A DNA stretch of 64,000 bases. Origin: Methylomonas sp. GTDB lineage: Bacteria > Pseudomonadota > Gammaproteobacteria > Methylococcales > Methylomonadaceae. How positions within the stretch are numbered: the stretch's first letter is position 1; the number at the start of each line of letters is the position of its first letter. Shown piece by piece: positions 49,202 to 57,943 of this stretch. The translations under genes and the position numbers were made by a program. The stretch covers positions 1 to 64,000 of the forward strand of contig PERU01000018.1 in NCBI GenBank assembly GCA_002928965.1. Reading direction: 5' to 3'. Under the pieces are notes generated by a model, which did not search any database, was not told where the DNA came from, and saw nothing but the letters and a program-made list of their open reading frames with translations.

Positions 49202-49305
49202 AGCGTTTTTCCAAATTGAGGTTATTCAGCTGAGCAGTATTAGGGGCGATTTTACGCGTAAATTGCTAAGGAGAAGGCATGCCAACATAAGCTGCTCAGC
49301 ACGCG

Positions 49306-50625
49306 TTATGAGTGTGCTGCAAAGCCTTTTTGCAATACCCCGTCGAGATAATATTTGCGAATATCAATGCCATAATCCTGGGCGCGCACGATGGCTTTGA
49401 TGGTCAGCAGATTGCCGTGTTCATCCACAGGCATATCGGCCAAATTGGTTAGCTGCTCCGGCAGCGGCTGTTTGTCAGCATCCAGCAGGATGATGATTTT
49501 GGGGCGTAATCTGATCCATTCATTGATTTCCACCACAATTGCGATGGCGCCGTTGGTCAATATCACGACACAACCGGGCGGATACACACCCATCGATTGG
49601 ATAAACTTGGTGACCAGTCGTTCTTCCAGGTTATCACCGCTCATGTCAGCCAGAATGCTGGTGGCTTCCAGATGGGTTCGGCCTTTTTGATAGACCCGGT
49701 CGCTGGTCATGGCGTCGTAAATATCAGCAATGGTCACAATGCGGGCAAACAACGGAATGTCGCGATGCTTTAACCGATTGGGGTAGCCTTTGCCATTGAG
49801 CATTTCATGATGCATCAAGGCGGTTTTAATTGCCCCCGGGTACATGTTATCGCTGGAACGCAGTAATTCATAACCTTGGGTGGTGTGGCTGCGCATGATC
49901 TCCATTTCGTCGGGTTCCAGTTTGCCGGGCTTGTTCAAAATCTGATCCGGCACCAGCATTTTGCCCATATCGTGCATCAAACCGCAGAGACCGACATTGT
50001 GCAGGCTGGTGTTGGATAGGTTGATGTGTCGACCCAGCACAATAGACAGCACGCTGACGTTCAGGCTGTGTTGGGCGGTATATTCGTCGCGGTTTTTCAG
50101 CTGAATCAGCCATAAAAAAGCATCCGGCGATTGCAAAATACTGGCGACGCATTCTGCAACCGCCGCATTCGCCATTTTAGTATCAACAGTCTCGCCAAAT
50201 CTGACGCGCTGCATGGTTTCGGCGACGAACTGGCTGACCTGCTGATAAACCACTTCAGCGCGCTGAATTTCGCTTTCAAAGTTGCCCAGTTTTGCTGGTG
50301 GTGTGCCATAGTCCTGCGTTGCTTCGGCCAACGGCTGGTTGTGGCTGATGAACTTGCCGAAGCGGCGTTTGCGTTTGATGGTGGTGTCTATGTAGACGTA
50401 ATCACAACAGTTTTTGAGTTGCAGGATTTCATCCTGGTTTTTTATTTCAAAGCCTTGAAACAAAAATGGACTTTCCAGCCACGGGCGATCCAGCTCTATG
50501 ACATACATGCCGATTTCCAGCAGGTGAACCGGCGTATATAGCCGTTCGGGTATGTTGTATTCGACGGCGATTCGGTCAAGTTGTTTCTTCTTGTTCCAAA
50601 ATGGCCAGAGTTTTCGTAAACGCAT
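49306..50625 (-). CDS. HD-GYP cyclic-di-GMP phosphodiesterase
   Basis: 439 residues. N-terminal DUF3391-like domain (TPVHLLEIGMYVIELDRPWLE), then HD-GYP domain: H186 (YTAQHSLNV), HDMGK at 218-222 and HHEMLNGKGYP at 272-282, so the metal and GYP residues are complete. Predicted to hydrolyse c-di-GMP in the cytosol. Lies upstream of creB on the same strand with a 104-bp gap. Confidence 0.9.
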   Translation of the reverse strand: MRLRKLWPFWNKKKQLDRIAVEYNIPERLYTPVHLLEIGMYVIELDRPWLESPFLFQGFEIKNQDEILQLKNCCDYVYIDTTIKRKRRFGKFISHNQPLAEATQDYGTPPAKLGNFESEIQRAEVVYQQVSQFVAETMQRVRFGETVDTKMANAAVAECVASILQSPDAFLWLIQLKNRDEYTAQHSLNVSVLSIVLGRHINLSNTSLHNVGLCGLMHDMGKMLVPDQILNKPGKLEPDEMEIMRSHTTQGYELLRSSDNMYPGAIKTALMHHEMLNGKGYPNRLKHRDIPLFARIVTIADIYDAMTSDRVYQKGRTHLEATSILADMSGDNLEERLVTKFIQSMGVYPPGCVVILTNGAIAIVVEINEWIRLRPKIIILLDADKQPLPEQLTNLADMPVDEHGNLLTIKAIVRAQDYGIDIRKYYLDGVLQKGFAAHS

Positions 50626-50850
50626 GGATTAGAGTGGGTTTCCGCAAAGGGTAAAAAAATCAGCGCACAGGTTGGTTCTGCTTTGTTTTATTGAAGTAAC
50701 AGCCTGAATTCCGGCAATCCCCTTGTGCTCCAGAGGTTAAGCCGAAATGTCGAGTAACTATACGAATCCACAAAGTGGAATCAGGTGGAAGCAGAATAAA
50801 TCAAACTGACTGGATGGCGCAGAAAAAATTGCAGATGAATGATTGCCGTC
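50626..50850. other. Intergenic with decayed dispersed repeat
   Basis: 225 bp between the HD-GYP and ATP-grasp-like genes. 50707-50750 carries a diverged copy (TTCCGGCAATCCCC...GCCGAAATG) of the dispersed palindromic repeat at 36526 and 53446. No gene or terminator recognised. Confidence 0.5.
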
Positions 50851-52161
50851 TCATGTAGTGGCCGTTGTGTCGATGCTTTGCGGGACGACTACCACTTGTG
50901 CAAAACCGCCGCCTGGGGTTCGGAAGTTGGTGGTTTGGCCTTGATAGAGACGGGCGCAGCTGGATTGGATGTGGCCTTGATAGACGTAATTGCGCAAATC
51001 CAATTTTAATTCCACTGCTTGCGCGTCAATTTGCAATTGTCGCTCACTGGGTTGCACCAGGGTTTGGGCAACATAGTCGGCCTGCAAAATCTCGCTAAAT
51101 ACCCTGCGAGTGAGTTTGTCGCCGCGATAAGCGGCTTTGCTGCCAAAGCCTTTGGCTGGTTTGAAAAACAAGTGTTTGCGCTGTTGCCACAGTGCGTCTT
51201 CTTGTTGAGGATTTACGAGTATGGTTTTGGCGATACCCTTTAACAGTAGGGTTTTGATCGCTGCATCGACGCCGATATTATCCAGAAATTCAGGATCGGT
51301 CAGCAATGTCAGATTGCGTTTATCGGCGTAAAGCGCGTGGCATCTCGGATGCGGTGTCACGGTTATTGCAGCGTCCAGATAAGCCTTGCGTAATATCTGT
51401 TGTCCGGGTTCCTCCAGGGCAAAATCGGTAAGGCGGTTGTAAACCAAGTCAATGACGGTATCGTTGTGCCTCAGTTTGTTGTCTCGGAACGTCAGTTCGG
51501 ACGGGTCGCAAATCACCGCCTGTATGCCATGACGGGTAAACAGGTTTTGAAACAGTATGAACTCCGGCAGCATGTATTGGCTTTGCGGCTGATCATCAAC
51601 AATGGCGATGCTGCTTAGTGGGTGTAAATGCCCTTCCAGTCGCCATTCGTTACGGAACATGGCGATCAATGTGTGTTCGGCATTGGCGGCATGCTGTGGA
51701 AAATCCAGTTGGCATGGACAGCTGTCGCAAGCATCGTGGGCTTTGCTGAGCAATAGGTTGATCAAAGCCCCGCCGGCATTGCTGTTGATTTCGATCAGAC
51801 GCGGGCCGTTTTGATCCAGATGAAAGTCATAGCCCAGAAAAACGCCGCTTGCCTTGGGCTGAAATTGCGCCGATGCTGGCGCATAGGCCAATACCTGTTC
51901 CTGATAAGCCGGTAGCGCGATCACACTTTCGATGGCGGCGATGATGTCGGCTTGTTTTTTCTGGCTGGCTTCGGCCACAAAAACCGCCGCATCCGATATC
52001 AGATACGGCCTATCCTCGCATATCATCTGAATCAGGCTGTCGCCATTTGGCTCGTTGGCCAATTGCTGACGCAACTGAGCGCGATTCAATGCCAAACAGT
52101 GGCAATCCTGATTAAGCTGTTCGGCACGTCCTTGTCCCAGATGTTGATCGAAAACAGTCAT
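50851..52161 (-). CDS. ATP-grasp-like protein, unknown
   Basis: 436 residues, soluble. ATP-grasp-like features: GPRLIEINSNAGGALIN (resembling a Mg-binding Asn-containing strand but located in the N-terminal third) and a nucleotide loop FFKPAKGFGSKAAYRG in the C-terminal third. The order hints at a permuted or divergent glutathione-synthetase-type fold. A Cys-rich spot CDSCPCQ occurs at about 144-150. No pathway neighbours; substrate unknown. Start ATG 52161. Confidence 0.6.
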   Translation of the reverse strand: MTVFDQHLGQGRAEQLNQDCHCLALNRAQLRQQLANEPNGDSLIQMICEDRPYLISDAAVFVAEASQKKQADIIAAIESVIALPAYQEQVLAYAPASAQFQPKASGVFLGYDFHLDQNGPRLIEINSNAGGALINLLLSKAHDACDSCPCQLDFPQHAANAEHTLIAMFRNEWRLEGHLHPLSSIAIVDDQPQSQYMLPEFILFQNLFTRHGIQAVICDPSELTFRDNKLRHNDTVIDLVYNRLTDFALEEPGQQILRKAYLDAAITVTPHPRCHALYADKRNLTLLTDPEFLDNIGVDAAIKTLLLKGIAKTILVNPQQEDALWQQRKHLFFKPAKGFGSKAAYRGDKLTRRVFSEILQADYVAQTLVQPSERQLQIDAQAVELKLDLRNYVYQGHIQSSCARLYQGQTTNFRTPGGGFAQVVVVPQSIDTTATT

Positions 52162-52189
52162 GCTTGAATGAACGCGGACAAGGTAAGAA

Positions 52190-52225
52190 AATAAACCGGC
52201 GGCGCAGACGATGCTACGCCGCCGG
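52190..52225 (-). terminator. Rho-independent terminator after yajQ
   Basis: On the minus strand CCGGCGGCG (52225-52217) pairs with CGCCGCCGG (52204-52196), then TTTATTTTC. Separates yajQ from the ATP-grasp-like gene. Confidence 0.8.
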
Positions 52226-52247
52226 CGAATATTGCGAAGGCAACGGT

Positions 52248-52733
52248 TTAATCGCGGAAATTATTGAATTGCAGCGGTTGTCCGACATCTTCCGTGCGTA
52301 GCATTTGAATCACTTCCTGCAGATCGTCGCGTTTTTTGCCGGTGACGCGCAGTTTGTCACCGTTGATAGCGGTCTGTACTTTCAGTTTTTTGTCTTTGAT
52401 CAACTTGACGATTTTTTTGGCCATATCACTTTCAATGCCTTGTTTCAGGGCAATCGATTGCTGGGCGGTTTTGCCGGTGTCCTGAATTTTGCCGCTTTCC
52501 AGACTGGCAATGTCGATGCCGCGTTTGCCCATTTTGGCGTACAGAATCGGCAGCATTTGCTGTAGTTGAAAAGTCGATTCCGCTTTCATGACAATGTTGC
52601 CGTCCTTATCCAATTCAAAGTTGGCATTGCTGCCTTTGAAGTCGAAACGGGTGGCGACTTCTTTATTGGCCTGATCAACGGCATTGGTGACTTCGTGGCT
52701 GTCCAGTTCGGATACGATATCAAATGATGGCAT
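52248..52733 (-). CDS. yajQ: YajQ family nucleotide-binding protein
   Basis: 161 residues from ATG 52733. The open frame runs back to 52883 but the extra 50 residues are not YajQ-like; MPSFDIVSELDSHEV is the standard N terminus. Family proteins bind c-di-GMP in some species (XC_3703 type) and are small two-domain RNP-fold proteins. With an HD-GYP phosphodiesterase nearby (49306) a c-di-GMP link is possible. Terminator downstream. Confidence 0.93.
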   Translation of the reverse strand: MPSFDIVSELDSHEVTNAVDQANKEVATRFDFKGSNANFELDKDGNIVMKAESTFQLQQMLPILYAKMGKRGIDIASLESGKIQDTGKTAQQSIALKQGIESDMAKKIVKLIKDKKLKVQTAINGDKLRVTGKKRDDLQEVIQMLRTEDVGQPLQFNNFRD

Positions 52734-52898
52734 AGTGATAACTTGTGCCCCGGAGGGGATTGGCGATTGAAATAAAGGCGGCTCAATATAATGGTGATGA
52801 GCTTTCAATTCAACCTCTATCTGGTTGTCGGTAGTCAGGGTGGGGTAGGTTAAACTAAAATCGTGGCATTTTATCGACATCAACAGGGGGAATTTACA

Positions 52899-53441
52899 AT
52901 GAAATCAAGATTCAATCAGGCATTGGTGCTGGGGTGTTTGCTAGGTTTGGGTAGCCTGGTAAGCGGTTGCGACTCCAAACCGCAGCCATTGCCGGCGACC
53001 AATACCAGTGTGCAAAAATATGAAGAGGTAAAAACCTTGCAGGGTTTGGTAAGCAATGATGCAGGGCCGCTTAAAACAGGTGTTATCAAGGTATTGACTG
53101 AACAAGAACAGCTTTTGACGCAAATAGATGTGGTCGATGGGCCTCATTATAGTGTTGACGTCCCCGCCGGTACCACATTGCCCATTTTGTTGGCGTATTA
53201 TCCCACTGCGGATGCCGGTGAGGCACAGCGGATGATTGCTGCGGTGGTGCATGCTGCAGCCAGCAAATTTGATATTAATCCCTTAAGTACACGTATCGCC
53301 AAGCAGGCCAAAGACTTGGGCGGCTATACCCATAAAAATCTGGTTCGTGCCGCAGAAAGCACCGGCACTGTGCCCGCGAGTAATAAAACCACGGCGGGTT
53401 TTCATGGCGATCCGACTACCCAGTATGGTGGTTGGCATTAA
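52899..53441 (+). CDS. Small lipoprotein, unknown
   Basis: 180 residues from ATG 52899 with a GGGGGAA Shine-Dalgarno. Signal peptide and lipobox LVSGC (Cys 24), then VQKYEEVKTLQGLVSNDAGPL and a C-terminal Gly/His/Trp-rich end (TTQYGGWH). No known domain recognised; a beta-sandwich like transthyretin-type carboxypeptidase-regulatory domains is possible. Divergent from yajQ. Confidence 0.65.
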   Translation: MKSRFNQALVLGCLLGLGSLVSGCDSKPQPLPATNTSVQKYEEVKTLQGLVSNDAGPLKTGVIKVLTEQEQLLTQIDVVDGPHYSVDVPAGTTLPILLAYYPTADAGEAQRMIAAVVHAAASKFDINPLSTRIAKQAKDLGGYTHKNLVRAAESTGTVPASNKTTAGFHGDPTTQYGGWH

Positions 53442-53445
53442 TATT

Positions 53446-53551
53446 CACCTGATTATAAAGACGGTTCAGCTATGTCAAAAACCGTCATCCCGGCAATCCA
53501 CTCGAGCCCCAGAGGGTATGCCGGAATGACGTTGTTGCTGAAGCGGTTTTA
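53446..53551. repeat. Dispersed palindromic repeat, copy 2
   Basis: CACCTGATTATAAAGACGG at the left and a matching inverted end ...GAAGCGGTTTTATACG at the right flank the CCGGCAATCC...TATGCCGG block (53490-53524). Related to 36526-36594 and to a degraded copy near 50715. Confidence 0.7.
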
Positions 53552-53567
53552 TACGTAGACGGACTGT

Positions 53568-54968
53568 TTAAAACTTGCACTTCAAATGGTACTTTTGTAC
53601 CCGATAACGCAAAGTTTCACGGGTGGTGCCGAGCATGCGGGCGGCAGCAGTGACGTTGGCGTCGGTGCGATTCAAGGCTTCCTGAATAATGAATTTTTCC
53701 ATTTCATGCAGGCTTAAACTGCCATCCAACGGAATGAACAAACCTGCCTGATTGCTGTTAATCAGTCCGGCATGGGCGGGTGCCTTGCCGGGTGGCTGCA
53801 ACTGCAACCACTCGGTAGGCAAATTCTGGCCGTTGGCCAGCAATACGCAACGTTCCAACACATTACGTAATTCGCGAATATTGCCGGGCCAGTCGTAAGC
53901 TTGGATGAGTTGCCAAGCCTCGTCGGGAATAGTGATGACGTTTTTTGAGGATTTCCGGTTATAGGTTGCAACGAACTGTGGCACTAATTGCTGCAGATCC
54001 TGTTTGCGTTCACGCAACGCCGGAACCAGAATGTTGATGACGTTCAAACGGTGATACAAATCACGGCGAAACAAGCCTCTTGAGACTTTTTCCACCAAAT
54101 CCAAATTGGTGGCGGCAATGATTTGTACATCCACGCTGATTTCGGTTTCGCTACCCAGACGGCGGATGCGCAAATCTTCTACGGCTTTGAGCAGTTTGCT
54201 TTGCAAATCCAGGTCCATTTCACCGATTTCATCCAGAAACAGCGTGCCGGTATGGGCTTGTTCAAACAGGCCGCGATGGCGCTTTTTGGCACCGGTAAAG
54301 GCGCCGCTTTCATAGCCGAATAATTCCGCTTCCAATAGCTCGCGCGGTAACGCCGCACAGTTAATTTCAACCAGCGGGGCGTGTGAGCGGCGGCCGGAGT
54401 AATGCAATATGCGGGCAACCATACCTTTGCCGGTGCCGGTTTCGCCGCTGACGATCAGGCTGGAAAATGGCACGTTGATGACTTGAGTCAGCATGCTGCG
54501 CAAGGCTTGCATGGCGGAACTATTGCCGATCAGGCTGGTGATGCTGTAATGGCTGTTTTGTGTGGCAGTTTGGGCTTGCAGTCGGCGTTGCGCTCTGGCG
54601 CTTCTTGCTGCACCTTCGACTAGCAGATTCAAGCGTTCTAAAGAGCACGGTTTTTCGATGAAATCATAGGCGCCGAGACGTACTGCGCGAACCGAGTCAG
54701 CCACGCTTCCGTAACCGGTCAGAAAAATCCACTCACTATTGCCTAGTTCAGGTTTGAGTTTATCGAGTAAATCCAGCGCATTGCCGTCGGGAAGATTCAT
54801 GTCCGACAATACCACCAGCGGATCGAATTGCTCTTCGCGCAATGCAATTTCGGCTTGTTGTATGGAATTGACGATGCTGACTTCCCAGTCTGATTTTCTG
54901 AAGAAGCGGGCTAATTCGGAACTTAAAAGTGCTTCGTCTTCAATGATCAGCAGGGTGTTTGTCATCAT
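53568..54968 (-). CDS. Sigma-54-dependent response regulator (NtrC family)
   Basis: 466 residues: receiver with D56 (VLSDMNLPDG), AAA+ domain with Walker A GETGTGKG (175-182) and sigma54-contacting GAFTGA (222-227), Fis-type HTH at the C terminus (NVTAAARMLGTTRETLRYRVQKY). Activates RpoN promoters. Kinase upstream with a 28-bp gap. The target genes are not apparent. It carries two consecutive ATGs; the first is used here. Confidence 0.93.
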   Translation of the reverse strand: MMTNTLLIIEDEALLSSELARFFRKSDWEVSIVNSIQQAEIALREEQFDPLVVLSDMNLPDGNALDLLDKLKPELGNSEWIFLTGYGSVADSVRAVRLGAYDFIEKPCSLERLNLLVEGAARSARAQRRLQAQTATQNSHYSITSLIGNSSAMQALRSMLTQVINVPFSSLIVSGETGTGKGMVARILHYSGRRSHAPLVEINCAALPRELLEAELFGYESGAFTGAKKRHRGLFEQAHTGTLFLDEIGEMDLDLQSKLLKAVEDLRIRRLGSETEISVDVQIIAATNLDLVEKVSRGLFRRDLYHRLNVINILVPALRERKQDLQQLVPQFVATYNRKSSKNVITIPDEAWQLIQAYDWPGNIRELRNVLERCVLLANGQNLPTEWLQLQPPGKAPAHAGLINSNQAGLFIPLDGSLSLHEMEKFIIQEALNRTDANVTAAARMLGTTRETLRYRVQKYHLKCKF

Positions 54969-54996
54969 AGTCGATGTCTCGGGTCTAAGGCCTTTA

Positions 54997-56418
54997 TCAC
55001 AAATCGTGCGGCAGCGGGATCATTAGTGTAACGCAGCCATGACCTTCGGCGGTGTTTTCCAGTTTCAGCTTGCCGTGTTGCTCGCGAATGAAGCGTTGTA
55101 CCATTACCAAACCCAAGCCGCTGCCTTTTTCCTTCAAACTGACAAACGGGCGGATGCCTTGCTGGATAAACTCCGGGTTAAAGCCGCCGCCGCTATCACT
55201 GACTTTGATGATCAGTTGTTGCTGTTCCTGGATGATGTCGATGATTACTTGGCCGGCCGGATCCTGAATGGCTTGGGCGGCATTTTGTAATACGTTCAAA
55301 AATACCTGCCGAAATTCGATTTCAGGCAAGCGTGCCAATGTCTGGGGTTTGCCGTTGAGGGTAAATTGAATGTTATCGTTGGTTTGATAGCTTAGTAAGT
55401 TGATAAGCTCTGTGGCGACTTGATAGATGTCGATGGTTTGCGCCGCCTCATTACTCGTGCGGGCATTGCTGAGCAAATCATTGAGATGTCTGGTGAGTCG
55501 ATGAACCTCCTGATGCAGTAAGCCGATACGTCCCCTCAATTCCGGGTCGGTGGATTCTGACTGCATGTTTTCCAGTGCTACTTGAATAATGGCCAGTGGA
55601 TTACGCAATTCGTGAGCTGTACTGGCCGCCATCTCGGTCAACGCCGCTAAACGTTCAGCTTTGGCCAAGCGTTGGCTTTGCTCCAGCAAGGCTTGGCTGG
55701 TTTTGCGCACTTGGCTTTCCAACTGCTGAGTGTAGTCCAAATAGGCTTGCTCCAGTTCTATCAAATGCACAACCAGATGGTTATAGCGTTCGAATAAATC
55801 ACTCAGCACCGGATCGGCGGTTTTGTATTTAATAGGCTGTTTAACGCCTTCAACCAAACCGGATAGTAGCACTCGCAACGCTTCCAGTGGTTCAAACACA
55901 TTGTGGCGGAAAAAGTAATGACCGATCCAGAACAACAGCAGTGGCAACATGATTGCGAGTTGTAATTCCAGATTGCTGTCAGCCTCCACATTGATCAGCA
56001 GCTTTTCTTCCTCGATGATTTGCTGGTCCAGTAACTTTCGAATCATATCGACAGTGTTGATCAGTGCGTTGGAATCGCCTTTGATGGCTTTGTCGAATTC
56101 TTCATGCAGGCTGCGTAAATCAATTGGTTCGGCATTGATGGGGCTATGCAGTAAGTCCAGTAGCCGATTTTCCAGTTCATTGATTTGTTCAGTGGTCACC
56201 CCAGGGTCGTTTTGATGCATGGCCAGTTTCGATTGTAGTTGCAGCAATTCGAAAATGCTTTCCTGCAGGCGATGGCCTTTGCCAATGTCAGTTTCAATGG
56301 TGTGTATGCGTTGATTGTTCAGCCAGGTTAGTCGGCCAATCGCCAGCAGTTCACCCAATATCAATATGCCCATGATGAGTGTGACGAAGATAATCGGTCT
56401 GAGTAGAAGTTGGCGCAT
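54997..56418 (-). CDS. Sensor histidine kinase for the NtrC-type regulator
   Basis: 473 residues. TM1 at about 10-30 and TM2 at 151-170 frame a helical periplasmic sensor of about 115 residues. Coiled coil 218-260, H269 (STAHELRNPLAI), catalytic boxes (NVLQNAAQAIQD, DSGGGFNPE, GSGLGLVMV). No PAS domain. Pairs with the response regulator just downstream. Confidence 0.9.
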   Translation of the reverse strand: MRQLLLRPIIFVTLIMGILILGELLAIGRLTWLNNQRIHTIETDIGKGHRLQESIFELLQLQSKLAMHQNDPGVTTEQINELENRLLDLLHSPINAEPIDLRSLHEEFDKAIKGDSNALINTVDMIRKLLDQQIIEEEKLLINVEADSNLELQLAIMLPLLLFWIGHYFFRHNVFEPLEALRVLLSGLVEGVKQPIKYKTADPVLSDLFERYNHLVVHLIELEQAYLDYTQQLESQVRKTSQALLEQSQRLAKAERLAALTEMAASTAHELRNPLAIIQVALENMQSESTDPELRGRIGLLHQEVHRLTRHLNDLLSNARTSNEAAQTIDIYQVATELINLLSYQTNDNIQFTLNGKPQTLARLPEIEFRQVFLNVLQNAAQAIQDPAGQVIIDIIQEQQQLIIKVSDSGGGFNPEFIQQGIRPFVSLKEKGSGLGLVMVQRFIREQHGKLKLENTAEGHGCVTLMIPLPHDL

Positions 56419-56802
56419 CTGGCTTTGAGAGGATAAAGGGTAGTGACTATACTTTTGCTAAGGATGTCGCCAAAAATAACGTCCCACTTTGAAAAAAGGG
56501 GGGGCGAGGGGCCGAGGAGGATTTATTTGAAGAATCTGCCCAGCCCCCTCATTTTCAAAGAGGGGTGCGTACACTGTGCTTTGGTAAGACCAGAGTTTCT
56601 GGAAGTTTATTTACAACCAAATCCCAAGTGGCTTTTGCCAGTCTTGGTATTGTGTGAACTTTGCTATGACATTTTACGCTGTGAACACAAAAGCCAATTC
56701 AAAAAAGTTGGAATTTTCCAAGTACTGCAGCAACAGCATGCCTGCAAGCATGACAGTGTTAATAGTACGCTACTGTTAGACTATGAATGTTGATTTAATT
56801 TA
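56419..56802. other. Intergenic repeat-bearing leader of the cation transporter gene
   Basis: 384 bp. It holds the left 46-bp inverted repeat (56459-56504), a further CCCCCTC...GAGGGG stem (56542-56568) and an A+T-rich leader before ATG 56803. An open frame 56443-56793 crosses the repeats and has no family features; not called. Confidence 0.6.
56459..56504. repeat. Left long inverted repeat flanking the cation transporter gene
   Basis: TAAGGATGTCGCCAAAAATAAC... (46 bp). Its reverse complement recurs, with a few mismatches, at 57810-57855 on the other side of the gene. Confidence 0.75.
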
Positions 56803-57753
56803 ATGACCCAAATGGCTTCTGAACAAACCTCTCTGGCTAGATATGGCTGGTTATCCATTACTGCAGCAGTGGCGACAATCGTGCTGAAAAGTTATGCCTA
56901 CTGGCTAACTGATTCGGTGGGTTTATTATCGGATGCGCTGGAGTCGATGATTAATCTGGTAGCGGCAATTATCGTACTGGTGGTGCTCAGCATTGCCTCG
57001 CGTCCGCCGGATGATGATCACGCCTATGGGCATGACAAGGTCGAGTATTTTTCCAGTGGTGCTGAAGGCATTATGATTTTGTTGGCGGCGTTCAGCATTG
57101 CCTATACGGCCTGGGAAAGATTGCTAAATCCAAATGCCTTGCAGCAACTGGATTTGGGAATAGCCATTTCGGTGTTGGCGTCGGTGATTAATTTGGTGGT
57201 GGCGCGAATTTTGATTAGCGTGGGGCACAGTCGACAATCCATCACCCTGGAAGCCGATGGCAAACATTTGATGACCGATGTTTGGACCACAATTGGTATT
57301 TTACTGGGTATTGGTCTGATTGCTGTTGGCAATCATTTTGAAGCAACCTTGAATCTGGCTAAACAGCTAGGCTTGAATGGCTGGGAAATTTTGGATCCCA
57401 TCATCGCTATTTTGGTTGCCTTGAATATTGTCTGGGCCGGCATACAATTGATTCGCCGCACCGTCGCTGGCCTGATGGATGCCGCCTTACCGGGGGTTGA
57501 GCTGGCGGAAATTGTCGAGGTTTTGGATCGCTTCGCAGCGTCTGAGAAGATTACCTATCATGCTTTGCGCACCAGGTATGCTGGTGCGCGGCGATTCATG
57601 TCTGTGCACATACTGGTGCCGGGAGATTGGTCAGTACAGCAGGGTCATGATTTATTGGAAACCATCGAACAGCAAATTATGGCTAAGTTCGATGGCATTG
57701 ATATTGATACTCACTTGGAGCCCATTGAGGATTTGGCATCTTGGCAGCATTAA
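56803..57753 (+). CDS. Cation diffusion facilitator (FieF/MMT1-like)
   Basis: 316-residue metal/proton antiporter of the inner membrane. Six TM segments are apparent. Metal-site motifs: DSVGLLSDALES near residues 37-48 and HLMTD in the fifth helix region, plus a C-terminal cytosolic domain (about 215-300). CDF proteins export Zn2+, Fe2+ or Mn2+; specificity cannot be read. The gene is bracketed by 46-bp inverted repeats (56459-56504 and 57810-57855), hinting at a mobile or shuffled unit. No metal regulator next to it. Confidence 0.9.
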   Translation: MTQMASEQTSLARYGWLSITAAVATIVLKSYAYWLTDSVGLLSDALESMINLVAAIIVLVVLSIASRPPDDDHAYGHDKVEYFSSGAEGIMILLAAFSIAYTAWERLLNPNALQQLDLGIAISVLASVINLVVARILISVGHSRQSITLEADGKHLMTDVWTTIGILLGIGLIAVGNHFEATLNLAKQLGLNGWEILDPIIAILVALNIVWAGIQLIRRTVAGLMDAALPGVELAEIVEVLDRFAASEKITYHALRTRYAGARRFMSVHILVPGDWSVQQGHDLLETIEQQIMAKFDGIDIDTHLEPIEDLASWQH

Positions 57754-57809
57754 GGATTTGGTTGCAAATAACGTCCAGAAATTCTGGTATTACCAATGCA
57801 CGGTTTACT

Positions 57810-57855
57810 CCCACCTCCTTTTCAAAGGGGGGCGTTATTTTTGGCGAAATCCTAA
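57810..57855. repeat. Right long inverted repeat flanking the cation transporter gene
   Basis: Inverted partner of 56459-56504; both share GCCAAAAATAACG and the GGGG/TTTTGAAA block. Lies 57 bp after the transporter stop. Confidence 0.75.
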
Positions 57856-57943
57856 GGGCAAGAAAGATTACATGTTTTAACCTCAGAAAGCGCCATCCTT
57901 GAATGGCTGAGTTTTTAATGTTTTCAAGTTTTAAATAGGTGAG

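Noticed and set aside
52734-52883. Long N-terminal extension of YajQ
   Set aside because: Not conserved in the family; MPSFDIVSELD is the normal start.
56443-56793. 116-residue open frame before the cation transporter
   Set aside because: Runs through inverted repeats; sequence has no domain features and no good Shine-Dalgarno.
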